Source: Cunninghamia lanceolata
Taxonomy: Eukaryota > Streptophyta > Pinopsida > Cupressales > Cupressaceae
Reading direction: 5' to 3'
Length of the DNA: 64,000 nucleotides
NCBI GenBank assembly: GCA_027924645.1
Contig: BSBN01000829.1
Coordinates: 1,860,001-1,924,000, forward strand
In this document: positions 10,595 through 22,452 of the stretch, in pieces
Layout: the number at the start of each line of letters is the position of its first letter
How positions within the stretch are numbered: position 1 is the stretch's first letter
Made by a program: the position numbers and the translations under genes
The notes under the pieces: generated by a model
Database searches by the model: none
What the model saw: only the letters and a program-made list of their open reading frames with translations
What the model was told of the DNA's origin: nothing

Positions 10595-12943
10595 CATATG
10601 CTCCCCCTTAGACTCTCTCCCCCTTTGACATCAAGGACAAAGGGATTGATAACCTTTGTATCAATCCAAAAACTATATGTACTCCCCCTTACAAAAAGAT
10701 ATCTAAACTATGATCCCCCTGACTTAGTTATTTAATTACAAAATTGTACCCTTGAACACCAAAATGGCACTGCCACTTTACTCAATATATCAACAATACT
10801 ATATACATCAAAATTGTTCTATTTACATTAACAACTCATTTGGATGGTAGGATGGCTTTGCAAATTACCTTGAGTTGTTGAACAGTTGAGGCCCAAATAC
10901 CACATTTTGAGGCAAGCAATTGAGTCTAACTCTCACATTGTATGCACATTTCTTCTACTTCCTCTATATTGCTTGGGGTCTTCATCTTTTGGTCTATCTT
11001 TTTTGTTTCCCCCAACATGCCGGTCATTGAGGCAAGTCTCAAGTTCACTGCCTCTCTCAACTAACCAAATTGCTTATTTATATTTTCTCTTTGATCCTAC
11101 ATTTGAGACAATTGTACATGTAGGCTTTCAACTTGTGCCCTCATTACACCCATCTTGTCTTTTAACAAGTCATAAGTTTCTGCTAACTTAGATAGATGTG
11201 ACTCAATAGAGTCAATTTGTGCCTTGATACTCTTTGTTGAAGTGGGCCATTTTAAACAATACAGATATAGGGCAATAGCTTCATCTATGCAGTTTTTGAA
11301 TTTCTTCAAGCTTTCTTTAAGCTTATTATGTGTATTAACACATTTTTCAGTCATTTCAATCATTTTATTACTAGTTATTTTTCTTTCTACCTCTTGTTCT
11401 TCTTTTTTCTTTAAATGGGAAGAATGATTTTTGAGAGAATCTATTAATAATTTGAGTTTTTTCTCAACAGGTAGAGAGGAGTCAATAGTTACCTCTTGTA
11501 ACCCTTCCTTTATAACCTTTACTACATCTTCCACTACACTGCTTTTCTTCAAATTTTCTTGTAGGAACTCTTTTCTAGCAGTTGCATGCAATATATCTTC
11601 AAGCTGCAATTTATGAAGAGGGGAGATACAAGCTAGATCTATCTAACCCTCACTAGTTGGAACCTACAAAATTTGAGGGGTGACCATGGGTTGAAATTGC
11701 AACTACATGCCCAAAAGGTCTTTGAAAGACTCTGTCTCTAATGCATTTTGATCTATATCATTTATACTTACTGATTGCTTTCTTCCTTTAGTTTCTTCCC
11801 TATCTTTTTCATTCTTTTGTTCCTTATCACTCATTCCTTTTTCTTCTTGACTTTCCTTAGGAGAATCCTCTCCTCTTACTTCCACATTTTCTATGTTCTC
11901 TGGAGGAGGTACAACATTGTCTTTATCCTAGCCTTTATTGCTTTGAGCCTTAGTAGTTTTAGGAGTGTCTGTATGAGCTAAAGCACCAGTATCTTTAGGT
12001 AGGGCCATCTCCTTAGGCATGTCATTTCCTTCCTCACTTTTCTTAGATTAATCAATTAGTTCTTCAATAATCACCATCTAAATCTTCATTTCTTTGAGGA
12101 CTTCTATAGTTTTCCTTAGTGTTTCCTTTTTCAATTTTTCTATCTCCTCCTCATTTCTTGACATTAGAATGTTTAGTCTCCTTTTTGTCCTAAATTCTTT
12201 TGTTACAACCTTGGAGACTCTGACTCTATCTTGTTTAGAGATTGTGGGGCAAGCTTTTTCAACTACACTCTTCTTTATCTCAGCTTCTTTGCTTAGTGCA
12301 TCATATCTCCTTTTGGTTAGGGTGTCAGCTAGGCCTTTTGGAAGTTGATGTATGATTTCAATCAAAGCCAGATTATGTCCTCCCATATATTTGACCACTG
12401 CTTCTTCAAGAGTGGATTTATCATCTGCAGTCTTTCATCATAGATTTTCACAACTTCTTCCAAGGCACCTTCTATCATTGCATTTATGGTTGCATCTAAT
12501 TATAGAGGAACATCATCAAGTTTCTTAACTTTCTTGGCTTTTCCTTTGCCTTTCTCCTCTGAAGTCTCACCTTCCTTTCTTGTTCTTTTTTAATGAAGAT
12601 GCATTCTTTATTTCCTCTTCATCATCTTCCTCATCCTCAATATTCAATGATTTTATCTTATCTTCATATTTAACTTCTTCCTCTTCCTTCTCCCTTCTTG
12701 CTTGCTCTTTTGCCTAGGCTTCTTCTTTTCAGTATTTTGTACTAGGATTTCAGAACCAGTCCTGTTAACAGGTAATGAAGATTCGGAGGCAACATAGGAG
12801 GTTGCTACAATAGATGTTGATCTACTTGTTCTTCTTGGATGTACAGAGGGAGTTGTTTGTTCCCCTCCCAAGGAACCTTTAGGAGACTTCAGTATCTCCT
12901 CTAATTTTCTCTTCATTTCCTTGTCCTTGGTTTTTGTGTCTTT
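10595..12943 (-). pseudogene. Element B unrecognised Lys/Glu-rich coiled-coil ORF (3' part)
   Basis: The longest frames are 11097-11609 (170 codons, heptad-like, KLKLLIDSLKNHSSHLKKKE and IDSIESHLSKLAETYDLL), 12078-12398 (RRLNILMSRNEEEIEKLKKE) and 12653-12916 (basic, KKKPRQKSKQEGRRKRKK). They occur in different frames, separated by stops, and probably come from one long decayed ORF that element C splits at 12949/26905. Composition suggests long coiled coils and a basic nuclear-type patch. I see no catalytic motif and no family I can name. It occupies the place where pol would be in an autonomous copia element. Confidence 0.55.
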
Positions 12944-12948
12944 TGTTT
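12944..12948 (+). other. Target-site duplication TGTTT of element C (left copy)
   Basis: TGTTT immediately precedes C's left LTR and recurs at 26906-26910 directly after its right LTR. Confidence 0.9.
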
Positions 12949-15900
12949 TGTCATGCCCACATTTCCCATGTGGTTATGACACACAACATACGTGTCATGT
13001 CCACATTTGTCTTGGGGTCATGACACGAAATATCAAAAACTTTTCTGTGTGTCCCTAGAAACCCTCTCACATGCGTCTGCGTGCTTGATAGCAATACGCA
13101 TAAGGTGTAAACATGTTAAGCATATTCGGGGAAATATGTCTACCTACACAATCCCCTATGTGATGAAAGCTGACTAGGGGGTTATGTGATGCAATGTGCA
13201 CTACTTCTAGGGTCAGAACGGATTTAATGCAAAACCTAAGCTTCCTAGGCGAAAGAGATGATTTCGATTGAATCGAACTCAAACCTTAACTCTAATGCAA
13301 TAATAAAATTGAAAATAAAAATGCATCCAATGGTATGATGGTCGCATGATAAAATAGAGTGATTAAATGAAAAACATAAAAATACCGTAAATAAAATAAA
13401 ACCCTAAAATCTGGGAAACATTTGACAGCATAACGCGTTTTCAATAAATGAAATAAATATTTTTTTTTAAAAAAGGAAAACCCTAAGAAGTAATTAAGGC
13501 AAAAATTAAAATAATTAACAAAAAGGATAAAAAAGGGAATTTCCAAGCTTACCACTTGACAAAATTATAAAATTAAAATTAAAATAAACGACCAAAATAA
13601 AACTCAATACTTGAGTCCGTTAATAAATATAATTTTGTCAATTACATTTATTAATGAACTCAAGTTGAAATAATTAAAAAGGAGGGTAGATTAAAATATT
13701 CCCCCAAGGATAAAATCAGATAAATTAAAATTAAATTCAATAGAAGGTTTCCCAACACAATAAATTAAAACAGACAAATAATTAAAATGAAAGCCCCAAA
13801 ATAATTAACCTACAAAGGGAAAAAGCTTCCCATTTAAAATAAAATAAACCATCCCACTAATTAAAAATTTCCATATGGAATAAAATTCAAACTCAAAAAA
13901 TATTAAAATCAACTTAAATAAAACCCAAAGAAAGTCAAACAAATCTAAAATGATGCAAAAGCAAAAGAGAGGGAAATATAATTTCATGTGCACATGGAAG
14001 AAAAATAATGAAATAATTAAAATAAAACTTCTAATTTCCCACTCACTCCATCTAAACCCTAACCATTTTTTTTACTATTTTCTGCATGAGAGCCCTAACC
14101 CTAATCTCTAACTTATTCTTTTGTTTTGTTTCCTCCTATTTTATTCTCTTTTTTTTTGTTTTTCCATTTTGTTTTGCAGATAGGGTTTGAAAATGAAGTG
14201 GCATCCATGGAAATACCTCACAGAGGTATATATTTACTATATATACACAGTAGGGTTTCCTTTCTTTTTCTAATTGTTTTTAATATATATACACATTAAG
14301 TATAAAGCAGAAGAATAGATAAATGGTTTTATTGCACTACATTGGCAAATATATATATATATATATGATTGTTTGCAGATCCAAAAAAAATGACAGATAG
14401 ACTTAAAAAGGCCGGAGGGCTTTGTTTTAAAGAAGGAACAACTGTACCCCCTGGCGCCAGCACCGTGGGGGATGTTTCTGTAGATTTTAAGTTCTTTTAT
14501 TGTTAAGCTTCGTGGAGGTATGAGGTGTGGGGAAGGGGTTGTGCCCCAACCCACACCCCATGGCTACAATAACAGTGGGGCGGTAGTTGTGGCTGCCGTC
14601 CCACTATACCCTTCTCTCTTCTTTGTCATAGCAAACAAACCTTTGAAAATCTAGGGTTTCATTACATTCTATTTGATATAATTTATTTTTGACCTGAATC
14701 AAATGCATTTAAAATATATATAGCGATTTATTCACATTAAACCATTCAGTTTGTTATTATATTCAAATATATATATATCTGTATATATAAATTATGTTCA
14801 TATCACCAGTGAGGCAGAATACATTAATAACCAGAAATATATAAAATACCACAACTACAAAATAGAAAATATAACCAGATTTGTAACTTGAAACAACCAG
14901 TGTATACATTTTTGAAAGATAAATGCACAGAATACTACATTTATTTTCCTTCCTTTTTTTTTGAATAGAAATACTAATGAAGAAAAATAGTATATTTTCT
15001 TTTGACAGAAATTTGAAAAGGGAAATTTCTTTACTCTTAAATAGCAAAACAATTTGATCCATTTTTCCAAATTATACATTTCATGAAACAGAATTCTTTT
15101 ACATAAGAATCTACGCATTTTCTTTATTCTTAAAACCCATTTCCATAGGAAAAATCTCTTCTCCTTTCTAAATAAACATTCAATAACAACAATACTGTAA
15201 CATATATATCTATTCCTTTTGAATGAAATTGACAACAACTATACCCCCCCTTTTTTTAAGTAAAGAACAACAACTAAATAAAATCTCTTTTGTTAAACCT
15301 TCCAAAACCACATAAGCACAATAACAACTCAACGAACACATAATTTTTTTTGAATACATAAAGAGGAATAATACACTCTTGAATTTCTCTTCCACACTCA
15401 AGAACAAGGAGAGTAACAATTTGACAAAATTTACAATAAGGCCTCTAAGGCCATGGCTCAGAACAACCAACTGAAATAATGCAAACAAGGTGAAAATGGA
15501 CTTCTCCAAGCTCACTTTCTTCCAACTAAAAACCTGCAATAATACAACACAAAAAAGGGGAACCAAGCCACTAAGGAATGCCCTCCTCCCTACCATAGAC
15601 CTGCTAGTGGGTCACCCCCGAGCTAGGGAGGTAGGATTGACATGGTTGCACAAACACACCACAACAAAGAAATCTCTAAACACACAAAATTTACTCCCAT
15701 GGATTTGCACATAACAAAACTCAATAAAAATGAGTTTGGAGGGGGGTAGGGGAGTGGACCCCTCAACTCAAGAGGTCACCCCAAGAACTCCAAAAAACCA
15801 CAACATCTCAAGGCCTCAAGCCATAGCAAAATATACACATATCTCCATAAATCTCAAAACCATCATGGCACTCTTGCCATCCAAATTTCTCCCAAACATC

Positions 15901-17498
15901 ATAGAATGCCCTCAAGGCTATAAATAGAACAACAATAAGGAGGTTCACTCTCCCCCACCCCAAACTTGTTGAGCCCTTCCTCTAAATGGAGGTGCACTAC
16001 CACACCCAACCCACACAAAAAATAAAAAAAGGACATAACAACCCACATAATTTTTCAACCACATACACAAAAACAAATAACATAAGCAAAAAGGGAAATG
16101 GCCATTGCCATGGATCTTACCTTCAAAAGCCCTAAAATGGAAGCACCTTTGAAGAAGAGCTCCAAGCTTCTCCAAGTCTCCAATCTCCAAAATTTTTCTA
16201 ACACTCCCAAAACCTCCAAGAAATAGAAAGAAAATTTCAAAAAAAAAAGAACCCCACACTCCTCTCCAAGAGGAGATAATATAGGTCTTCTAATTTGGCC
16301 TTGAGGAATGAGAAGGTGACACTTATCACCTTCTCCTTCCTCATCCCATGCCACTTGCAAGGGAGAAGGAGTGTGAGGGTGACAAGTGTCACCCTCCAAT
16401 CCATTCAAACCCTCACCTTATCTGCTTGTGCTCTCACACATGTGTGAGAGACCAAGTAGAGAGTTGGTAACTCCCTCCAAGCCTCCATGAGGATAAGGGA
16501 TGCCACATGGCATCCTCTTATTCTCCAAGAGAGCCATCTCCCTCCAAGATACTCTTACATGTGTGAGAGTCTTGGAGGGAGATCCCACACACTTGGGGGT
16601 CTTGAAGACCTCCCAAGTCTTCTTGGTGAAGAGATCCCCAAACTTTGGGAAGGGAGATGGGTCTTTCCCAAAGCATAACTCATCTCCCATCCCTAGCCAT
16701 TTCAAAATTCGTCACTTTTACTAAACCCCAGTTTAGAGTGACCAAAAGTGACTTACCCTAGGGTTTAGTAAGTCCAAATGGACCCTAGACCCTAGCGTTA
16801 CCACCTAGGGTAAGTTTGGGACACTAAAACACACCTAGGGAGGTATAAAATCACTTTAAATGGCCCATAAATAAAAATAATACCAAATAGTGTAAATCAA
16901 ATATAAATATACAACACATGATATAAATCAATTTAAGAAGGGTGAACTAGGCCAACTAAATAAATCAAACATGTACTAAAACATCATCCGATCAAATGTG
17001 ATCCTCATCCCTCTTGGGAATGGATCAGCTTTACAGGGAATTACAAATGTGTGAAAACTACCTCCAGTTTCCCCTAGCCTGGGAATATAACCTACGCAAC
17101 TAGATCAAGCATCAATCACATCATGGATAATCATAGCCGAAGCAACATAAATTAAAGTCATGTCAATGCATACAACATTACTCATTCACAACATAATTAA
17201 AATTAAAACTGCATTTTCTATCAAATGTCTCATAATCATCATCAAATAATAAATCCACATAATAAACTCGTAATCACATCAATAATCATCATCAAATATA
17301 TCTCACATGTCTAACATCAACATAACATCAAAATATGATCTAATCAAATTACCACATGTCTAATCAATGCCAAACCAAAAATCAGGAGATATAATATAGA
17401 TTTGTATACTGGAAACAATAGTCTCTAAATGTCTAATAATGTCACCAACTATAATGAAAAATGATCAAAATAGGGAATTGAAAATAATTGGCCTCACA
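12949..17498 (-). repeat. Element C 3' LTR (left)
   Basis: A 4550-base LTR matching 22453-26905. Open frames within it (for example 15210-15596 minus) are mirrored only loosely in the other copy and show no known domain, so I treat them as chance. It contains a long AT-rich part (13300-14100) and the palindrome array at 16310-16815. Confidence 0.9.
16310..16815. repeat. Array of short palindromes in element C left LTR
   Basis: Inverted repeats follow one another. GAGAAGGTGA/TCACCTTCTC arms lie at 16310-16335, GAGGGTGACA/TGTCACCCTC at 16375-16396, and a perfect 20-mer CTCTCACACATGTGTGAGAG at 16431-16450. GGATGCCA/TGGCATCC is at 16498-16515. A 48-base near-palindrome is centred at 16559/16560, and a 28-base one (ACTTGGG...CCCAAGT) is at 16591-16618. 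CCCAAA/TTTGGG follows at about 16637. GTCACTTTT/AAAAGTGAC and ACTTACCCTAGG/CCTAGGGTAAGT arms run to 16815. No tRNA or other known RNA fits. Confidence 0.85.
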
Positions 17499-17510
17499 TC
17501 CTCCCCCCTA
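17499..17510 (-). other. Element C polypurine tract
   Basis: The plus strand reads TCCTCCCCCCTA, a G/A-rich tract on the minus strand abutting the LTR that begins TGTGAGG in element orientation. Confidence 0.85.
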
Positions 17511-20500
17511 AGACTAAACTTCCTCCTAGAAGTTGTCAAAAAGGTGAGGATAGAGTGCCCTCAAACTAGCTGCATCCTCCCAAGTCACTGTGACCTCATC
17601 ATAACGATCCCACTGGACCCTAACTTGGTCCATCTCTCAACCTCGAAGGCCCAGCATCTAATGAGACAATATGTGAATTGGCTCCAAAGCCAATTGCCCG
17701 TCTGCCTCTACCTATAGAGCACTCCAATCCAATACATGAGATAAATTAAATATATATTGCCTCAATACATAAACATGAGAAACATTGTGGATATACGACA
17801 GGCTAGGTGGTAGGATACAGGTCCTATCCACTCCAAGATCTCAAAAGGTCCTACAAACCATGGTGCGAGCTTAGAGCTCTTTCCATAATGGATTAGACTC
17901 TTGTGTGGCCGCACTCTAAGGAATACTCTGTCACCAACTGAGAAGATCTGATCTAGTCTCTTAGCATCGGCATATTTCTTCTGTCTATCTTGTGCCTCCT
18001 AAAGTCTCTACCTAATCAGTGTGACCTGCTGCTCCATATCATGAACCAACTCTAGACCAATGGCAACTCTGTCCTCTATCTGATCCCAACTCAATGGTGT
18101 CCTGCATGGTCTGCCATATAAAGCCTAAAAAGGAGGCATACCCAATGAGCTGTGATGCCCATTATTGTAGGCAAACTCAACTAGATACAAATACTCTTCC
18201 CATCTAGATTGATGTTCCATAACTTACATACAAAGCATGTCCTCCAACACCTAATTCACCTGCTATGTCTGTCCATCTATCTCAGGGTGATAAGCAGAGC
18301 TAAAGTTGAGCTCTGTACCCAACGCCTACTACAAGGCTCTCCAAAAGGCTGAAGTGAACATTGAATCCCTATTAGAAATGATGTGGTGAGGTACCCCATG
18401 TAATCTAACAATATCATCCAAGAATACTCTCGCCACTGCTGGTGCATTGTACGTCATGCATACAGGTAAGAAATGCGCCACCTTGGTTAACTTGTCGACT
18501 GTCACCATGATGGCATCATGGTGACGCGAAGACATAGGAAGACCAACAATGAAATCCATGGAAATGGTGTCCCATTTCCACTCAAGCATCTCGTGAGGGT
18601 ATAAAAGACCCGTTGGATGTTGATGCTTGGCCTTGACCCTGTGGCACTCAAGGAATCAAGAAACAAACTTTATAATATCTTGTCTCATACCCACCCAATG
18701 GTACAGTTGTCATAGGTCAGCATGCATCTTCTTCACCCTGGATGTGCTACATATGGTGCTTTGTGAGCCTTTGATAACACTACAGTATGTAGGTCACCTG
18801 CACGGGGTACATATATGTGTTGTTGATGACGAAGAAACCCGTCTACCTCAAGTGAGTACCCTGCAAACTTACCCACAAGGACCCTTTGTGAATGGATCTC
18901 CTGCTGCACCTCAAGAAACCAATCATCCTCATGCAGATGCTGAACAATGCATCCTCTCAAGTCCACACTCAAAGTCAAGGTCAGGATCTCATTTGACTCA
19001 ATGCATCAGCAACCACATTCTCCTTCCCTTTGATGTAGTGGACATCAAAGTCATACTCACAGAGAAACTCCATCCAACACTACTGGCGGACATTCAAATT
19101 CAACTATGTAAATATGTACTGAAGGCTGTGATGATCTGAATGAAGCTCAAAGTGATGACCCAATAAGAAATGTCTCCAATGAACTAAAGGATGAACCACT
19201 ACTGCAAGCTCCAAATTGTGAGTGGGGTAGTTCAACTCATGGGTCTTGAGCTCGTGACTCATACACGATCGCTCTACCACCCTGCATAAGTACGTCTCCC
19301 AAACCCTCAAGTGATGCATCCATGCAAACCATAAAATTCACTGTTGGATCAGGAACCACTAAAATGGGAGCACTGGTAAGATGCTCCTTGAGGACTCCAA
19401 AGGCCCTCTCACACTACTCAGTCCATAGAAAACTCTTCCCTTTCTGTTGAAGGGAAGTGATGGGGTGCACTATCCAAGAGAAACCCTCAACAAATCTACG
19501 ATAATAACTAGCTAAACCCATAAAACTCCTGACCTCTGTCACACTAGTGGGTGTTGGCCAATCTTTGATAGCCTTGATCTTCGATGGATAGACAGAGATT
19601 CCATCACCAAATAGGATGTGCCCCAAATATTGTACCTCTGTCCTAAAAAATGCACACTTTGCTAGGTTCCCATAAAGATTATGCTCCCACAAACACTGTA
19701 AAACTTGACGTAGGTGCTCCTCATGCTCCTCCTCAGTCCACGAATAGATCAATATGTCATCTAGAAAAAATAATCATGAACCGATCCAAGTAGGTACAAA
19801 ACACCCCATTCATGAGACTCATGAACATTGCAGGCGCATTCGTCAAACTGAAGGGGACTACAGTGAACTCATAGTGGCCATAATGAGTCTGAAAGGTAGT
19901 CTTATGGATGTCTACCTCTATGATATGCAACTGATGGTAACTGAACTTCAGGTCAATCTTAGAGAACACCCTGGCTCCCTGCATCTAGTCGAAAAGATCG
20001 TCAATCCTAGGAAGAGGATAACAGTTCTTCACCATCACCTTATTCAACTACCTATAATCCATGCATAATCGAAGCAACCCATCCTTCTTTTTCACGAAGA
20101 TAACCGGAGCGCCACAAGGTGAAATGTTTGGTCAGATGTGCCCCTTCTCGAGCAAGTCCTCAAGCTGCAACTTGAGCTCTGTGAGCTCATGAGTGGTCAT
20201 CCTATAGGGTGCATGAGACACTGGCTCAATACCCAGCACTAAATCAATATGAAAGTCTACCTCACGATGGGGTGGCATCCCTAGTAACTCTGCTAGAAAC
20301 ACATCGGCAAACTCTCTCAAGATGGGATGGTCATCCAAAGATGCCTCAGGCTCGTCCTCTGATCTGTCACTCACTATAATAGCGAACATCTGGCATCCCT
20401 TCCACATGTAATGCTTAAGTTGCTGAGTGGATACCATACAAACTATTGTGGGCTTTTGAATGCCCACTATCTCAACTAATGTACCATGATCGTCTAAGAA

Positions 20501-20840
20501 GCTAATCACCTTTCGATGACAATCTAGCTTGGCTCTATGAGCCGCAAGCTAGTCCATACCCAAAACCACATAGTCGGACCCTAATGTCATAACTCTAAGG
20601 TCACATACTATATTAAAGGGCCCAAAGATATCTCATAGTCATGGACTAAGGTGTCTATTGCCATCTTGGCCCCAGTGGCCAACTCTACCTCCCACCTATC
20701 GCCCTGCCTAGAGGCCACCATCCTGCCACGCTCCACTAACAATGGAGATATGAAAGAGTCAGTAGCACTAGAGTCAAAAAGAATAGAAATGGGGACACCC
20801 CCTATCATACCTGATGTCTCAATTACTGATGCCTAAAAAT
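17511..20840 (-). pseudogene. Element C pol: protease, RT, RNase H, integrase, chromodomain-like tail
   Basis: Minus strand, 5' to 3'. The protease has FDSSATDSFISP (20808-20608; DSGATHSFI-type, G changed to S). RT begins with the HPILREFADVF linker (20509-20132), then [14 protein letters not shown] and [21 protein letters not shown] (19984-19757). The usual IDDI motif is broken around 19755. YLGHILFGDGISVYPSKI and SFMGLASYYRRFVEGFS are at 19752-19414. The integrase zinc-binding part is YVPRAGDLHTVVLSKAHKAP (18978-18733), and the core is WDTISMDFIVGLP...HGVPHHIISNRDSMF (18589-18329), with the second catalytic Asp kept (SNRD). The tail reads VQWDRYDEVTVTWEDAASLR near 17600. Numerous stops make it inactive. 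Confidence 0.9.
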
Positions 20841-20879
20841 TAGTCTAGCAGTTATCAACTACTGTGAACATATGGTGGG

Positions 20880-22357
20880 ACCTACCCACATCTCCAACCA
20901 TCTACTCTAATCCTCTTGCACGAGGCTGTTCCCCTACTCTAAAGCCCTATGGGCACTCTCTAGCTAGATGTCCCACTCCACCACACACATAGCATGGGCC
21001 CCGAGCCTACACCTATTCAGTCTGAGTCCTACCTGACTAATGTTGTCTAGATCTACCTGTTGACCCCTTATGAACCCCTATATGACTGTTGTAACCTTGC
21101 AGGTCCCACAGGTGGTCCCTGCTGCTACCAACCTTGATTATGGCCCCCATGTGCCCTCTACTATGGCCTGGATCTCTACTACTACTACTGTGGGGGCTTA
21201 GGAGGTAAGGATGCGAAACTAAATCCTCCTCTTTGAGGTGGCAGTGGTGGTCTGCAGTAACTCTGCTAATGTTGTTGCTGCCCACGATCCTAAAACTAAG
21301 GGCGTGAACTCTGCCCTCGTCCCTGTATCTCCCTAGCTATGTATGCCTTCTCAGTAGCATCACTCAATGTCTAGGGATCTGCCATGTGTACAGGCCCTGC
21401 TATGCTATGGTTCAACCCTCTAATAAACTTATGAACTAGGAGTTTCTCATTGTGGAGATACTCTGCATATCGTGACAACTCGGTGAATCTATCCTCATAC
21501 TGAGCAACAATAAGCCCTCTCTACTGAAGGTCGTGAAACATGTCTATGTGACGCTGTCTATAGTGATCTGATAAATATCATGCATTGAAGCGCTCAATGA
21601 AAGTCTCCCATATGAGTGTGTCCAATGATAGATGGCGCTTGCACTCCTTAGTGCACCACTAAGTAGCTACTGCATCTCACAACAGGTGGATTGCCACATG
21701 TGCCTTCATGTTGCCCTCGTAAGGATGCAATGTGAAGCATCTATTTAGACTGATGAGCCAGGCCTCTACCTTGGCTCCCTTCATGGTCCCAACAAAAGTA
21801 GGAGGATTCAGCCTCAACAAATCCCTGATGGGGTCTCCTCGGTCTCTGTGCCCTTTGATAGGCTCATCTGCATAATAATCATAAGGCCTGTGAACAATCT
21901 ACTCCACTCACACTGCCTCCTCACACCTAGCATGACGTGGAAGGCTCCTGCTATGGGCCCTGTAGCCCGATCCAAACTCTTCCACCATTGTATCTGGTAT
22001 CTCAACATATGGCTCCACACGTGGTGCCTCTCATGGCTCGATGCGGGGCTCCACACGTGGCTCCACACATGACTCTGCTTGTGGCTCCACACGTGGCTCC
22101 TCTCGCAGATCAATGCAGGGCTTGGCACGTGGCTCTATGCATGGCTCAACTATTGCTGATGGTATCCTACCTAACATTGCCTATAGTGCCTGTAATATAT
22201 GTGGCCCAATATCTGGTCTAGGTAGGGCCTATGGTGCCAGTGGTGCCTGCGGTATCTATGGGACTAGTGGTGCCTGACCCTCAGTGAAAGAATCACTGTG
22301 CACCTCGGTGAATGCAATGTGGCATGAACACGCTCTCCAAACTCGGTGGGGAGGCAT
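20880..22357 (-). pseudogene. Element C gag with zinc knuckle
   Basis: The start is ATG at 22357 (MPPHRVWRACSCHIAFTEVH). A repetitive Glu/Pro/Arg/Val region is encoded at 22010-22145. The capsid follows, with DLLRLNPPTFVGTMKGAKVE, AWLISLNRCFTLHPYEGNMK and WETFIERFNA then FHDLQQRGLIVAQYEDRFTELSRYAEYLHN. A CCHC knuckle CYVCGGVGHLARECP is at about 20990-20945. About ten stops interrupt the line. The order and spacing are those of a Ty3/gypsy gag directly upstream of its pol. Confidence 0.87.
22010..22145. repeat. GGCTCCACACGTG minisatellite inside element C gag
   Basis: GGCTCCACACGTGG and variants recur at least seven times in 130 bases. On the minus strand they encode repeated Glu-Pro-Arg-Val-type units in the gag N-terminal linker. 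Copy number could not be compared with other elements. Confidence 0.75.
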
Positions 22358-22438
22358 CCTACAAAAATGAGGTAATTACAAATTAATCAAAGTTGCAGAA
22401 TAATAATGTGCTGTAACAAGCCCAATGTTTAAACTTGG

Positions 22439-22450
22439 GCTCTAATACCA
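22439..22450 (-). other. Element C primer-binding site (tRNA-iMet type)
   Basis: The reverse complement TGGTATTAGAGC lies two bases from the right LTR border (22453). It differs by one transition from the canonical iMet PBS, a change also seen in element I. Confidence 0.85.
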
Positions 22451-22452
22451 AA

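Noticed and set aside
15210..15596. 128-codon minus ORF and neighbours in element C LTR
   Set aside because: Only partly preserved in the other LTR, hydrophobic low-complexity content, no domain; treated as chance.
16431..16450. Possible tRNA or microRNA hairpins in the palindrome array
   Set aside because: Arms are too short and separate for a miRNA precursor, and no cloverleaf or A/B boxes were seen; reported as an array only.
21814..22128. His/Trp-rich repeat protein (VWSHKQSHVWSHVWS)
   Set aside because: A shifted-frame reading of the minisatellite in element C gag; the true gag frame gives Glu-Pro-Arg repeats.
22010..22145. CRISPR-like short repeats
   Set aside because: The units are contiguous minisatellite copies with no unique spacers, in a eukaryotic retroelement gag.
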